Positions 21,770-33,999 are shown, counted from the stretch's first letter. The stretch: 64,000 nucleotides of DNA from Mucor racemosus (GCA_027405735.1 JAPEHQ010000006.1:1364001-1428000), one strand, 5' to 3'. Numbers and translations are program-made. The notes: generated from the sequence alone by a model not told the origin.

Positions 21770-23428
21770 ATGACAGATATTAGTGCTCCGTTTTTACCGA
21801 CTATCAAATGTACAAGTTGCCATATTCATATAGATGTTCGTACACTGGACAATCACATCTGTGCTCCCATCAAAAATAACTCATCACTAGAAAAATTAAC
21901 ATTGCCATTACCCGAACTAATTGAATCTCAAGAAAATGAATCATTGCCTCCCCCTGATATTCAAAGAAAATCCAGAGAAAGATCTAATGCATTGAATAAT
22001 AGTATACGGCGTATATATAAAAAAATCAAGGGCAACGAACAACAATACAAAAGCACAAACAGTTCTAATGTAACCGCTTTATCCCCAACCTTGTCAATAT
22101 TCTCATCTACATCATCCAATAATACCATTATAACGCCTAGGTCATCCGAAGATTATTTCCAACAATATTTATTAAAACAAGGTATAATTTATATACACAT
22201 GATTGTAAATACATGTAATTGATTCTTTTATAGCAGAAATTGGTTTAATTTCATCACAAAACAACAACAACAGTTTAATTCGTTTGGAATCAAAAGATCG
22301 TAAAAGTAATGTTTTGTATATTTTGCTCAACTATGTAATTATCTAAATTTCCTTTTAAAGAACCAATAACCGATATAGCAACACTCCAGCAATTAGTTAA
22401 CAGTATGAATACTAAAGATGATCTATGTCAAAATTGCTCAAAATTCATAACTCCTTGTGATGATATTTTCAAAGACCCCATTACTAAATACAGCTATCAC
22501 CAATCATGTTACTGTTGTAGTCTTTGTCGAGTCTCATTATCAACCTGGAGCTCATTTGAATTCAATGGCAAACTATATTGTGTTCGAGACTATAACGTAA
22601 TGAAATCAAGGTCAGTTTCCCTCATTTTTAAGCAGAATCTGGGTCTTTTTGTAATTAACTTGCATGTAAAAAATAGATCAAAACTATCAACAAAACAACC
22701 TCAATTACCGCCCATTATTAATACAACCATTGCTCCTTTGAAAAATAGCACGGTTATGCCAAAATCTTGCTACCATTGTAAAATAACATTCAATGGTAGC
22801 GACACCAATTACAAAACATTCAAAAACCGCATTTATTGCAACTCGGATTTTAGGCATCTATTTTTACCTAAATGTCGTTCCTGTAAAAAAGCGGTCGAAA
22901 AAGAAGCCATTTCAGCAATGGATGGAAAACTAGAAGGAAAATGGCATATTGAATGCTTCAATTGTCAGGTAAATATGTATAATAAACTAATATCAATATC
23001 AATAATTTTTTAACACGTAATTAAAAATTTTCAGATGTGCCATGCTTCATTTCCAAATAATACATTTTATGTTTATAAAAATCAGCCTTATTGTAAAACT
23101 CATTATCACTATTTAAATAATTCACTTTGTAACCGTTGTCATCAAGGTATTGAAAATCTATGTGCATATACAAATGAAGGATGGCAATTTCATCCTAAAT
23201 GTTTTACTTGTGAGGTTTGTTGTATTCAACCGTGGTTTTGATATAAATATGCATAATATACTAATGGTTGAGTGGTAGGTGTGTCAAGAGAGGTTAAGCG
23301 ATATATATTACGTTTTTGAAAGTAGAATTTACTGCGAAACCCACGTTAAACATCAATTTATCAGCAACAATGACCAAAATCAGCCCTCTTTGGATAAACG
23401 TAAGACTAGGGTTTATGATCTTTTTTGA
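21770..23428 (+). CDS. LIM-domain protein (paxillin-like, four LIM domains)
   Basis: Probable adaptor at sites of polarised growth or Rho signalling, by analogy with fungal paxillin-like proteins. Exons 21770-22181, 22234-22305, 22361-22610, 22677-22968, 23035-23214, 23279-23428, giving 451 aa. The N-terminus has a short Cys/His motif (IKCTSCHIHIDVRTLDNHIC), then a Ser/Asn-rich linker. Four LIM units follow: CQNCSKFITPC to YCVRDYN, CYHCKITF to IYCNSDF, CRSCKKAV to PYCKTHYHY, and CNRCHQGIENL to IYCETHVKH. All have the paired zinc-site Cys/His pattern; LIM2 is short. The 66-nt intron 22611-22676 is stop-free and in frame, so an unspliced form would add a hydrophobic 22-residue insert between LIM1 and LIM2. 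The protein ends shortly after LIM4. Confidence 0.9.
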
Positions 23429-23998
23429 TCTATCAGTCAGTAAATAAGGACTCCTGATGGTAGCACTGAATAATATATATTTATTAATTTACAAATTCTT
23501 ATTTATTCAAATCTCACTAAAAACCATTGTATCATTTGCCATATTCATTATCATAAACCAAATGCTAGTTGTAGCAGCTCCGATAGGTGAAAGCACCTCG
23601 TTTTTAAAACATTTTCAAAGCATCAAATCAACGTAAAAAGCTAATTAATTTAACTTGATTGCTATTTGACATCTTTAAATTATATGCTATGTTTTTATTT
23701 TGCGAAAAAAAATAACTAATTATGCGTTGTTTGCATGATTTTCCTCGAAATGCTTGTCAAATCCCATTTTAAATTTCAGCAGCGACCATCACTCTAAATC
23801 AAAAAGAAACAGGGATAATGGCTAAAGAGTTTTCCATTTGGCTTATTTGCACAAGATGTGAACCTGTACTTGTCCTGTTGACATCAACGACAACTACAAA
23901 CCCTTGTGTTAATTAACGATTTATTCAGATGTATTGGCCTCAATAATTTATGGAATAAATACAAAATCTGTATATTTTCTATAATAAATAGCTTTGAT
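23429..23998. other. Intergenic region between convergent genes
   Basis: 570 bp, AT-rich 3' flanks of two convergent genes. No coding sequence or RNA gene recognised. Confidence 0.5.
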
Positions 23999-24507
23999 TT
24001 ACACAAAAGCACTAATTATGATTAAAAGGGAACACACAAATACAAATCCACATACAATCATCATTGGCGTTAAGATATCAAACACTGACCAAAGCGAATA
24101 GTTGAAACCAATGAATGAAACTATCGTACTAACACTAGCAATCTGAATGTATTGGCGAGTCGTAGGATCTTGCTGCCAATTTTTATATTCTGCTCCTTGG
24201 ATTTGCAATAAAAGAAATATGCTGCATATTATGAAACCTGCAAGCAAAGATATATAAAACACAGTTCCTCTATAAATACGTGTAAATGTTTGGTGCTAAT
24301 GTAAAATAAATGTAAATTTTACCCAATATTGCTTATGCCTGATTGAAATTGAGTTCCTGCAAAAAATAAAATGGCAAATGATATAGCTAATTGTGGAAGC
24401 GTTGAGATGACTTGTTGAAGAGGATGCTTCTTTGTTATCTTTAATTTGTTATCATCTTGTAAAGAAATGTGTTTGGACCTTTTATTGTTTGATTGCCGTT
24501 TGTGCAT
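23999..24507 (-). CDS. Small four-TM membrane protein, family not recognised
   Basis: Exons 24507-24323 and 24269-23999 give 151 aa. A basic N-terminus (MHKRQSNNKRSKH, then KITKKH) precedes four hydrophobic segments: ~36-56 (LAISFAILFFAGTQF), ~64-84 (FYISLLAGFIICSIFLLL), ~104-124 (ASVSTIVSFIGFNYSLW) and ~130-150 (MIVCGFVFVCSLLIIIS). No catalytic motif. The frame is kept across a standard intron with GTAAAA donor, which supports a real gene. It is divergent from the syntaxin gene, 586 bp away. ER or vacuole membrane location is a guess. Confidence 0.75.
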
Positions 24508-25093
24508 GGTGAGTTGATAGAATATTAGAAGAAAAAACGCGTATTTGGAGTCAATTGTATCACCTATCCAACCTACTACAGGGAGACTTTTATCGGATAT
24601 TTAATCAAATCTGCTGCTACTAAGCATGCATCCTGCATTCAATGCTCAAAATGGTGATACCTAAACAAGGGCAAAATGAGCCGATTACCAAAAATCGATC
24701 ATGAAATTTCCATTCTGCCCCGAGAAATTCACTCATATACCCTCTCCTTTTTCTTTAAATTGATGAAAAATATGATCTTTAACTCCTTTTACGTACAGAT
24801 ATTATACAGTGAATCATTGCTGATCAATTTGAGTATACCAAATTTGGGAATAATCAAAGCTCTTTGTATACAGAGATATAAAATCATGAAATGACATGAC
24901 AGTAGACTCTCTTTTCTTTTATATGTTGTTTATGTATCAGAAATAGGCATTTTGTCAATAATAAATATTATTAATTTTTTATACTCTACAACCCTCTCCA
25001 TTCCTTAAGAACTTCCCCTAAACAAAAAATAACAAAAAACCAACATTTTCCATTCTTTACTTCTTCTTTTTTTTTTATCGACATTTGTAAATC
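24508..25093. promoter_or_regulatory. Divergent intergenic region (membrane protein / syntaxin)
   Basis: 586 bp between divergent starts. A CT-rich stretch at 25060-25080 precedes the syntaxin ATG. An open frame at 24676-24894 has no coding character. Confidence 0.4.
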
Positions 25094-26703
25094 ATGAGCG
25101 ATTATCGTATGACTGTAAGCCGTGATAGATTGGCTGAATTCAGAAGAGTAAGTAAAAAGCTCTACTACTACAAAGCAAATAATAATTTTCTTTTAGAATT
25201 CTGGTAATTTTACAGATGATACAAATTCCAATCAACATGGGTAATTATAATTTTATGTACTGTAATTCGTATGAAAAACTAATATATATATATATATTAT
25301 ATATATTGCAGAAACTATGCCTATCAACCAGCTGTTCATCAATACCAACTCCAATACCAGCATCAATACCAACAACCTACATTTGATCGACATAATCCTC
25401 AACCATATTATGACGGCCATTCAACTGCATATCAAGCACCCACTCAGCCAGCATCTACTTTTGCTTATAGCAATTACAACCGACATGGGAATCCTACAAT
25501 TCAGCCCATTTCTGAAATGACTGAAAAAGAAAGCCCATTGTCACCTACAGAAGCCTTTTTTGCAAAGGTAAATCTTAATACACAACAAAAATATCAGTTA
25601 CGCTAATCCTTCGGTTTTAGATTGAAAATATTAAATGGCTTGTTGGAAAAATCAATGAAAATGTTACAGAGATTGAATCATTGCACACTTTTGCATTATC
25701 AAGTATCAATGGTGAAAAGGCTGGTCAAATCAATTTAACTCTAGAAGAACTAGTTTGCCAAACAAGTAAATTGAACAAAGAAGCAAAAGAGCATATCAAA
25801 AGTAATAGTAATATAAAATTAAAATGTAAATTGTCCCCTTGATACTTAATTAATTTGATTGCTCGATTTCCCCTCTTTTTGTAGCACTCGAGTTGAATAA
25901 TGCTAAACTAACATTGAATCTTAGTGATGCACAAATGAGGAGAACACAGGTAATGCCAGTAAATCAATCTGATTGGCACCTTGTATACTAATCTCTGGAT
26001 TTAGTTGCAAGCCTTGAAAAAAAAGTTTATGGAAACCATTCAACGCTATCAAGATATTGAACGTATATTTGAAAAGAAACAAAGACAACGTATTGAAAGA
26101 CAAATTCTAATTGTTAAACCTGATGCTACACCTCATGAAATTGAAAATGCCATTGATTCAGATGATGCTCCTCAGATTTTCGCACATTCAGTAAGATAAT
26201 ATTTATACTGCCATATTCTATATACTGACCATAATATACACAGCTTCTTCATTCTAGAAGGCTCGGTAATGCAACGCAAGTCTTGGATGAAGTTCAAACT
26301 AGACATCGAGATATTAAAAAGATTGAAAAGACTATTTTGGTAAATTAGCACTTGGTTGATTTCTATAATAATCAACTAAACATATATCGCAGGAATTACA
26401 TCAGCTGTTTTTAGATATGCAAACAATGGTTGAAATGCAACAAGAAACAATAACAAACATTGAGAAAATATCAGAACATGCAGTATATGATCTTGAAAAA
26501 GGTACTCAACATGTATCAGTGGCTGTAAAAACCGCTAAAATTACTCGTAAAGTAAGTGTTATTAAAAGGAAAATGTATATCATTTAATCATCTTGTGTAT
26601 TCTATAGAGAAAATGGTGCTGTTTTGTCATATTTGTCATTTTGTTGGCTGTTGCAGGCGTTCTCATTTGGTGGTTTGCGTTCCCCAAATCACATTTATCT
26701 TGA
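25094..26703 (+). CDS. SSO1: Plasma-membrane syntaxin (Qa-SNARE, Sso1/2-like)
   Basis: t-SNARE that fuses secretory vesicles with the plasma membrane. Nine exons: 25094-25147, 25197-25240, 25312-25567, 25621-25801, 25885-25949, 26005-26190, 26244-26339, 26393-26551, 26608-26703, giving 378 aa. The N-terminal ~115 residues are Gln/Tyr-rich (QYQLQYQHQYQQP), longer than in yeast Sso1. The Habc bundle begins at FFAKIENIKWLVGKINENV and continues through LKKKFMETIQRYQDIER. LLHSRRLGNATQVLDEV leads into the SNARE helix IEKTILELHQLFLDMQTMVE; the central glutamine is expected in the QQETITNIEKI segment. The C-terminal anchor is CCFVIFVILLAVAGVLIWWF with a short lumenal tail. At exon 7 the first AG (26242-26243) is used; the later one would break the frame. 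Confidence 0.95.
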
Positions 26704-26974
26704 AGTGGAACCATAAATTATATCATTACTAAAATAATGTCTTACATTAGACGCAAGATGAATGTATATTTAAATAAAAATTAAATCTTTAAAATTATAC
26801 ATAAGACAGCTTTGTATATCTTGGAACTGATATTTTTAGAACAATGACACAAAGCCATCTATTGAAAATACGAAATATTGATGGTTTCCTAGCGAAAACG
26901 ACAAAATTTCAAGGATTCGATAAATCCAAAAGGTGTATATTTGTAACAACAAATTTATCTTTTGATGGATAGAA

Positions 26975-27420
26975 ATTGCAGGACCAAGATGCTGTGTTTG
27001 CTCCAGGATTTTTAAAAGGGTTTAAAAGCATACTTTATCAAACTTATTTAGATGTTAAATACTCACCATATGCTATTAGTATCGTCTTGATTTTAATTAA
27101 TTGCTGCATTATTAAAAATCAAGCTTTTCATAGCTTATAACAACGACAATGGGGTATTTCTGATTTTAGATTGACATTTATCATAAGGCGGGCTCATGAT
27201 ACGTTTGATATTGCTGTAGATGGAACCAGTAAATTTAATTTATGGAATTTGAATGCAAATACCAAGGAACCATTTGCAAGTACTTAGATTGGTTCTGATA
27301 AAGCATTGAATAAATTGGCTTGAGACAAAGAGAGTAAAAAGGCGGCAATAGGCCCCAGTGATGGCCATGTTTATGTTTATGATGTTGGAGGGATAAGACT
27401 AGAACTTAATGTAAATCACC
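26975..27420 (+). pseudogene. Dynein intermediate chain-like fragment, copy A
   Basis: The conceptual reading resembles the C-terminal WD40 part of cytoplasmic dynein intermediate chain: AVDGTSKFNLWNLN, then ALNKLA, DKE and SDGHVYVYDVG. In-frame stops follow the NLWNLN block (TAG) and replace the Trp of LAWDKE (TGA). An upstream segment ends in an intron-like GATTTTAG. It is broken and without a start. Confidence 0.6.
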
Positions 27421-28499
27421 TCTAGCTCATTAATTATGAAGTAAGGCTATATTATCATCAAATAAACTACCACACAATATTAACGTGGTGTATAGTGATT
27501 TACGGCAATAAGCTTGATACAAGTGGGTGGAGCATTGTAAATTCTTGAAAAAGTTCTCAAGTATTATAAATTCTCTTATTTCTAAGACTTACAAGGCTTA
27601 TAATCGGAATATTAATTTTAAAAATTATTCTTGTCCAGATCATCAATTTTGACATTTTTTAATTTTTTTTTTCTGATTTTTCAAATCTAGAGTTAATTAC
27701 AATACCAATTATAAAAACAGAAAATGTACACATATACCAAATTTAGTGCTCTATTTGCTCAATAAAAAATAACAAACATTTTTATTGCAAAACATTACAT
27801 GAAAATCCTTTAATCAAAAAACCTTTTTGGGGCAAAAGTACAAATTTTCATTAATTAACATTTAATATTAAGCTTTTACAAAATGTGTATCATCTATAGC
27901 TACAATTTTCTCACACAATGTAGTATATTTAAACGTTGATTTTGGTACCAAAATTTGATTTTTCTGTTTTTTGTTCAAAATCATGAGTGTTGGTAAGGGT
28001 AAAATGAGTCCCCAAAAATGTCCGCTAAAAAACTGAATTTTCAGACTGTACGTGGTTAAATATAAGAAAAATAAAAAAAAACGCATTTTTATTTAAAACT
28101 TAGATATATACCATTAGTCTAAGGTCTAACAGACTTAGTCGTTTGATCTTGCTACGATGCTCAATTACGGCGTCGCTCTGCAGGCTCGCTTTTGCAATTT
28201 ATTAACGAATCTATGATATGACAGACGGTTTTTCTGGTAGAAAAATGTATGCTTCTATGATAACAGTTACTGCCTATTTTGTTTAGTTTATGGATTGATG
28301 TGCTGTAATGCTGCTTTTACATTGGCTGAAATGTGCAATTTAGCAGGATTTTAAATGCGCTAAATAATGTAAAGCCTTGAAAATCCTTTTATACGTGTGT
28401 TGTTTTTCTCTTTTTGTTTTCACATTCCAAGGATATATTCATCATCATTTGTCGTTTGACAAGGCATATCAGGCTACTATCAAGCTGGTTGTCGTATTC

Positions 28500-29018
28500 C
28501 ACCTACTAGTATCATACATTATCACCTTCTACAGTATCAATACATCTTACAATCTATTGACTACGACATGTATTGAAGTGCAAGCCTTGATATCGGATAT
28601 AAGAAACTCCTAGCGTACCAAGTTTAGTCCAGTAATTACCAAGAACGCTTGGACCTCAATTATGACACCACATTATTTCATCCCAACAGTTAACCAATCA
28701 AGTAGCTATCAAATCAATATCCAAGCATATTTAGCGCAGCATTGAAACAAGACAACTCACAAGCTCTTCAAGAACGGTTAAATTATGATTGATCCATTTC
28801 AATCCATACATTACTATCAAACATATCTAATGATTCAATAGTGCCTTAAATTACATCTCAGGATCTCAATGTCAAATCAATATAAAAGGCCATACTTTTA
28901 TATCTAAATAAACGATATCTTGTTTTTATTATACAGTGGAAGAACTGATTAGTTACTCATTTTTTTATAATTGTATTCTTTTTTAAGTATTATTTATCAA
29001 TCCTGAAAATATACGACA
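28500..29018 (+). repeat. Repeat R2, copy 1 (LTR-like signals)
   Basis: Direct repeat of 30335-30855: shared blocks include TATCACCTTCTACAGTATC, GATATAAGAAACTCCTAGCG, ATGATTGATCCATTTCAATC, TATAAAAGGCCATAC and TAAATAAACGATATC. TATAAAAGG followed ~20 bp later by AATAAA resembles the promoter/poly(A) arrangement of an LTR, but no TG...CA ends or target duplication were found. Copy C of the composite lacks this unit. Confidence 0.7.
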
Positions 29019-29945
29019 AAATATCATTATTTACTACTGTATTATTGTTGGACGTATTTCTTGATTACCAGATAAAATCGAAGGCAATGATATTTATATC
29101 TACTCAATAAAAAGCTAGAACTGGCTACAAACCCGCGAAATGTTCCAGAAAAGTGATAAAATATCAAATGATATAGAAACAAAAAAAAATCTAATGTCTT
29201 GCCTAATTACCATAGTTTTGATTGTATATATTAAACTGTACTTAAAAACAAATCTTTTTACAGCTGACAATCGTAAACAAAAATAGTAGGTTTAAAGAAG
29301 GTTAATTTGTTTAAATTTTATGAGTGATAAAGTAACATATATAATCATCTTAGATTTGGCTTGCATAGAAATTTAAGCATTAAGTGTTATTTAATTTTAT
29401 GCTCGAGCAAAAATCATTGTTGCTGTAAACATTATAGCTATAAACATACTTACAAATGATGATAATCGTAAATATATTGGCAGTTGCATGTGTTGCTCTA
29501 CATCAACAACGTACTGAATTGTATTGTCTATAATCTACATCAATAAAAGCAAATGCAATTAAAACCCCATTAGTCCAATAAAAAATGCAATGGAATTTTG
29601 AGAACAGCGCGATGCTCATCATGTACAAATCAATTTGTGCCCATACGATCAGCTCATTATGCTTATGGTCAGATTTTATTATTATGCGCAAATAGGGATA
29701 ATGATATGCTTCTGGGAAACTCTACTATTATGCACACATGGGATTAATGTCATGCATATAGACAGAATCTATAATTCTACACATACAAACTTTTCATTAT
29801 GCTCGTGTGCAATTTCTTTTGCTGTGTCCATCATGTGCATCTTGTTATCTTTTTAGCCATTATTCAGTGGGTGCAACAACTCATCAGGCTATAGTGTGCA
29901 GCCCACTAGGGCACAACAAAATCATCTTGTGAAGCACAGGTCAGC

Positions 29946-30334
29946 CGTACTGTAGTGCTTTTATATATAGATACTTTAAATTTATGATTTTATGGACTTT
30001 TTTTGAATCCGGTTGTATCATCTTATACTTTTCAAGTTAAATCCGTTATTATACTAATAATATTGTAGGCTGTGCTTATGCTTTACTTAAAATAAGCCTT
30101 TGAATGGTTAATAGCAATATAGTCGAACCTTAATTTTTGTATAAAATTTCGATATCTGCATCTTATAGCTGCTTGGAATATTTAAACAACCGCGTCCGAG
30201 CTGTCTGGTAATTTTTTCTAGAGATTTAAAGCTTGGAAACATCATTAGATGGCCGCTTCCGGAGGTTGTTCGGCCTTTTTTGGAAGAGTGACCATTGGCA
30301 AAAATATGAATCATATACTATGTTGTATGTCATC
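29946..30334. other. Inter-repeat stretch, nothing recognised
   Basis: AT-rich, no coding or RNA signal that I can support. Confidence 0.4.
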
Positions 30335-30855
30335 AAGTACCATATATTATCACCTTCTACAGTATCAATACATCTTACAATCTATTGACTACGACATGCA
30401 TTATTGAAGTTGAAAGTCTTGATATCATCGGATATAAGAAACTCCTAGCGTACTAAGTATAATCCAATAATTACCAAGAACGCTTGGGCCTCAATTGTGA
30501 TACCATATTAATTCATCCCAGCGGTTAATTAATCAAGTAGCTATCAAATCAACATCCAAGCACATTTAGCAGCATTAAAACAAAGTAATTCACAAGCTCT
30601 GCAAAAACGATTAAATTATGATTGATCCATTTCAATCGATAAATTACTATCAAAGAGATCTAATGATTCAATAGTGCCTTAAATTACATCTCAGGATCTC
30701 AATGTCACATCAATATAAAAGGCCATACTTTTATATCTAAATAAACGATATCTTGTTTTTATTATACAGTGGAAGAACAGATTAATTACTCATTCTCTTT
30801 TAATTGTACTGTATTCTTTTTTTAAGTATTATCCATCAAACCTGAAAATACGCGA
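30335..30855 (+). repeat. Repeat R2, copy 2
   Basis: Second copy of the 28500-29018 unit, diverged by scattered substitutions and small indels. It is followed at 30890-30975 by a short open stretch (ALEVPAIATGVIWIYIRREE) with a membrane-like look, too short to assign. Confidence 0.7.
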
Positions 30856-31224
30856 CAAGGCTAAACCTTTTGCAATTCTGCGGATCAGCGCTAGAAGTAC
30901 CAGCCATTGCAACTGGAGTCATTTGGATTTATATTCGTAGAGAAGAACTGATGGGCTTGCTGATCTTAGTAGGTGTAAGTAGCAGATAACCAACCTGTTG
31001 CTCGAACTGGCTGAACGTACAATGACCCATGGATGCTGATAGTTTTGGTGTCGAGCCGGGTTTTATCAGCCAAATTTACTAGTATGATGCATATCATATG
31101 CATTAATAAAAAGGAAAAAATTTGCTAGACATTTGCAAAACTTATTAAGAAAAAAAAAGAAGAATCATATTCAATGAGAAGCAAGGGCCATCGGAGATTC
31201 TCTTTCGAAATTCATATCCTAATA

Positions 31225-31330
31225 CCAAAGGGCTTCCCTTTTGGCGGGTTTGAACTCACGAATATGTGTGTCGCACTCCATTTGCTTGTAGCGCATGCGC
31301 TAACCGTTAAGCTTGTCACTCTCCCTTGGT
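31225..31330 (-). other. Degenerate tRNA-like / SINE-like sequence
   Basis: On the minus strand, TTAACGGTTAGCGC resembles a Pol III A-box/D-arm and GAGTTCAAACCCGCC a B-box/T-loop, about 45 nt apart. The T-stem does not pair and the anticodon arm is not convincing, so this is not a working tRNA. A tRNA-derived SINE head is possible. Confidence 0.3.
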
Positions 31331-31404
31331 CTCCAATTTTAATCCCCATACATGTGAACATGTATTTGTCAGTTTTTCACTATTTGGCAAATGCAGCAAA
31401 TTAA

Positions 31405-31869
31405 GGTGTATTTTTCTTTTTTGAAATGATAGTAGAGCTTTCCAGGAATTGGTAGTAGAAATCATCTGAAAAAAATGCCAGTTTGTGATGGATGTAAACA
31501 AAACTCAACGTTAGTACATTAATATTAAGCTGTATAACACAAAAATTGAATATCGGCGGATGTAAAGCAATATTTGCCAAAATGGGAGTTAGTATAATAA
31601 CATGAGCTACAACACACAGAAACTCAAGTGACATTCAACAGATGCGGCTGCATCGGAAAATTCAGTTTTTAGGTGTAGAAACACCTAGAATTGTACTGGA
31701 AAACTAAAGTACGCATTATTCACCAAACTAAAGACAGACACCAACTTTCCAATCCACCAGTGTTAAATGCGGATATCAATTAATATAATATCTACCAATG
31801 CGAAATAGTAATATGATATGACGAAATACGATATACTGTATGAATCAATCAGTTCGACAATTATAACCA

Positions 31870-31908
<39 letters not shown>

Positions 31909-32084
31909 GTAATAATAATAGGATCAAGTTTTTAAAGTAATAACAAAAAACAACCAACAGTATGCTAGTAAATTTTAATTTAATACACTATCGTTCAATA
32001 TGACCAAATATTAATGAATCAGAGAAAATACAACAACTGGTAAATAAAAAACTGATACTCAATGTAAAACGAGGTCAAGATTGA
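31405..32084. other. Inter-repeat stretch with AAT microsatellite
   Basis: No gene seen. Contains (AAT)n at about 31873-31920. Confidence 0.5.
31873..31920. repeat. AAT trinucleotide microsatellite
   Basis: About 15 AAT/TAA units with one AGT interruption. Confidence 0.95.
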
Positions 32085-32334
32085 TAAAAGGTGCTTTCAT
32101 TGTGTGGTAAAAATTGCGACATTTGGATAGTAGATAGAAATTACAGGACCAAGATGTTGTGCTTGCTTCAGGATTTTCAAAAGGATTCAAAAGCATTCTT
32201 CATTAAACTCAACCAGATGTTAAATACTCACCATATGCGATTAGTATCATTTTGTCTTTTATTTGATTGGTGTATTATTAAAAATAAAGCTTTTCATAGC
32301 TTATAACAATGACAATGGGATGTTTCTGATTTCA

Positions 32335-32580
32335 GATTGGGGGCATTTACCATTAAGGCGGACTGATGATACATTTGATACTACTGTTGATGGAACAAGT
32401 CAATTTAATTTATGGAATTTGAATGAAAATACCGAGGAACCATTTGTACGTACTTAAGTTAGTTCTGGTAAAGGATTGAATAAATTGGCTTGGGACAAAG
32501 AGGATAAAAAGGTGGAAATAGGTTCCAGTGATGGCCATGTTTATGTTTATGTTTATGTTTATGATATTGGAGAGGTAAGG
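32335..32580 (+). pseudogene. Dynein intermediate chain-like fragment, copy B
   Basis: The best preserved copy: RRTDDTFDTTVDGTSQFNLW, NLNENTEEPF, one in-frame TAA at about 32455, then GKGLNKLAWDKEDKKVEIGS and SDGHVYVY with extra VY units from a (GTTTAT)4 expansion, then DIGE before a possible donor. DIC proteins share VDG, LWNLN, WD and SDG.VYVYD in this order. Only ~80 codons remain, without start or 5' part. Confidence 0.65.
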
Positions 32581-33338
32581 GTAAAAAAACTTAATGTAAA
32601 TCACCTCTAGCGCATTAATTATAAATTAAGACTATATTATCATCAAATAAGCTACCACACAATATGAACATGTATAAAGATTTACAGTAATAAGCTTATA
32701 TCAAGTGGGTACAGCATTGTAAATTCTTGAAAAAGTTCTCAAGTATTATAAATTCTCTTATTTTTAAGACTTACAAGGCTTATAAGCGGAATATTAATTT
32801 AGAAAATTATTTTTGTCCAGATCATCAATTTTGACATTTTTTAATTTTTTTTTCTGATTTTGCAAATTTAGAGTTAATTATACTACCAATTATGAAAACA
32901 AAAAATGTACACACATACAGAATTTAGCGCTCTATTTGCTCAATAAAAAATAGCAAACATTTTAATTGTAAAATATTACATGAAAATCCTTTAATCAAAA
33001 AACCGTTTTTGGGGCAAAAGTACAAATTTTCATTAATTAACATTTAATATTAAGCTTTTACAAAATGCGTATTAGTTATGGCTACAATTTTCTCTCATAA
33101 TGTAGTATATTTAAACGTTGTTTTTGGTACCAAAATTTGATTTTTCTGTTTTTTGTTCAAAATCATGAGTGTTGGTAAGGGTGAAATGAGTCCCGAAAAT
33201 GTCCGCTACAAAAACTGAATTTTCAGACCGTACGTGGTTAAATATAAGAAAAGTAAAAAAAAAAGCGCATTTCATTTAAAGCCTAGATATATACCATAGT
33301 ATAAAAGACTTAGCCGTTCGATCGTGTTATGCTCAATT

Positions 33339-33343
33339 ACGGC
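33339..33343. repeat. Target-site duplication (ACGGC), left
   Basis: ACGGC recurs at 33699-33703. Copies A and C of the host repeat show the unfilled site as AATTACGGCGTCGCTC. Confidence 0.9.
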
Positions 33344-33698
33344 TGATGTGAACTACTGGCAGTCTTTCACACATCAAATTGAATTAGTAATAAATAACAT
33401 GAATCTGGTGTGAGAGCCAAGACCATGAAATATAGAAACTTAACTATAATTTAAAATCACAAACAACAATTATAGATAATTGTATAACCTGAATTAGTAA
33501 TTGCTGATCCCTTTTCCCATCAGCTTTAAAACCAAGAAGATCAAATTACTGCATTAGTAATTTGAATTAGACATTTAATATAAATACCACAACGATCCAT
33601 CGAGTAGATGAATCGCTGCTTTACTTTATATCTTTAATAAACTTAGAAGAGTTATAATTGTATTTCCCATCGCTTTTTATAATTACGTTTTTGTAGCA
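33344..33698. mobile_element. Solo LTR (355 bp)
   Basis: Starts TGATGTGAAC and ends TTTTTGTAGCA, so TG...CA ends, flanked by exact 5-bp ACGGC repeats. Inside, TATAAATACC at ~33580 and TTTAATAAAC at ~33632 could be an LTR promoter and poly(A) signal. Comparison with copies A and C proves it is an insertion. No internal retroelement genes lie nearby. Confidence 0.85.
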
Positions 33699-33999
33699 AC
33701 GGCGTCGCTCTAGGGGCTCGCTTTTGCAATTTTTTAATGAATGTATGATATACCCCACAGACGGGCAGAATAAAAAATTTTGTGCAGATCAGGCAGCCCA
33801 GATGAGCAGAGCAATGAGATCAAGGTTTTTTAGCCAATTTATTAAAGTATGTCGATCATAATATAATTAATACCGAAGATAGTTTAAATGGTTTAAAACT
33901 AGCATTGGTGTCGAGCCGGGTTTTTCCTGCCAAATTTACTAGTACAAGCTGGGCTCGACTAAAACCCTATTTAAAATAGATGTGAGTTACTCTGCTTCA

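Larger units (their letters stand above)
26930..29945 (+). repeat. Composite repeat, copy A (gene-fragment carrier)
   Basis: Order: dynein-IC-like fragment (26975-27420), a non-coding stretch to 28436, then 28437-29018, then a block ending near 29945. From 27330 to 28436 it is nearly identical to 35335-36443. 28428-28490 continues as 37172-37235 in copy C. 29019-29945 matches 38243-39140. Copy B (32085-33343 plus 33699-33790) is more diverged. No terminal repeat typical of a DNA transposon was found at 26930. Confidence 0.8.
32085..33790 (+). repeat. Composite repeat, copy B, interrupted by a solo LTR
   Basis: Diverged homologue of copies A and C, from the dynein-like fragment through GGGGCAAAAGTACAAATTTTC and CAAAATCATGAGTGTTGG to AATTACGGC at 33343. 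It resumes after the insertion at 33699 with ACGGCGTCGCTCT and fades near 33790. Confidence 0.75.

Noticed and set aside
22405..23013. LIM gene as an unspliced frame starting at 22405
   Set aside because: Splice sites upstream and downstream join in frame with more LIM domains; the internal ATG and hydrophobic linker are artefacts of retaining the 66-nt intron.
24676..24894. Plus-strand 72-codon frame in the divergent promoter
   Set aside because: No motif, no splice continuation, and it occupies the promoter of two genes.
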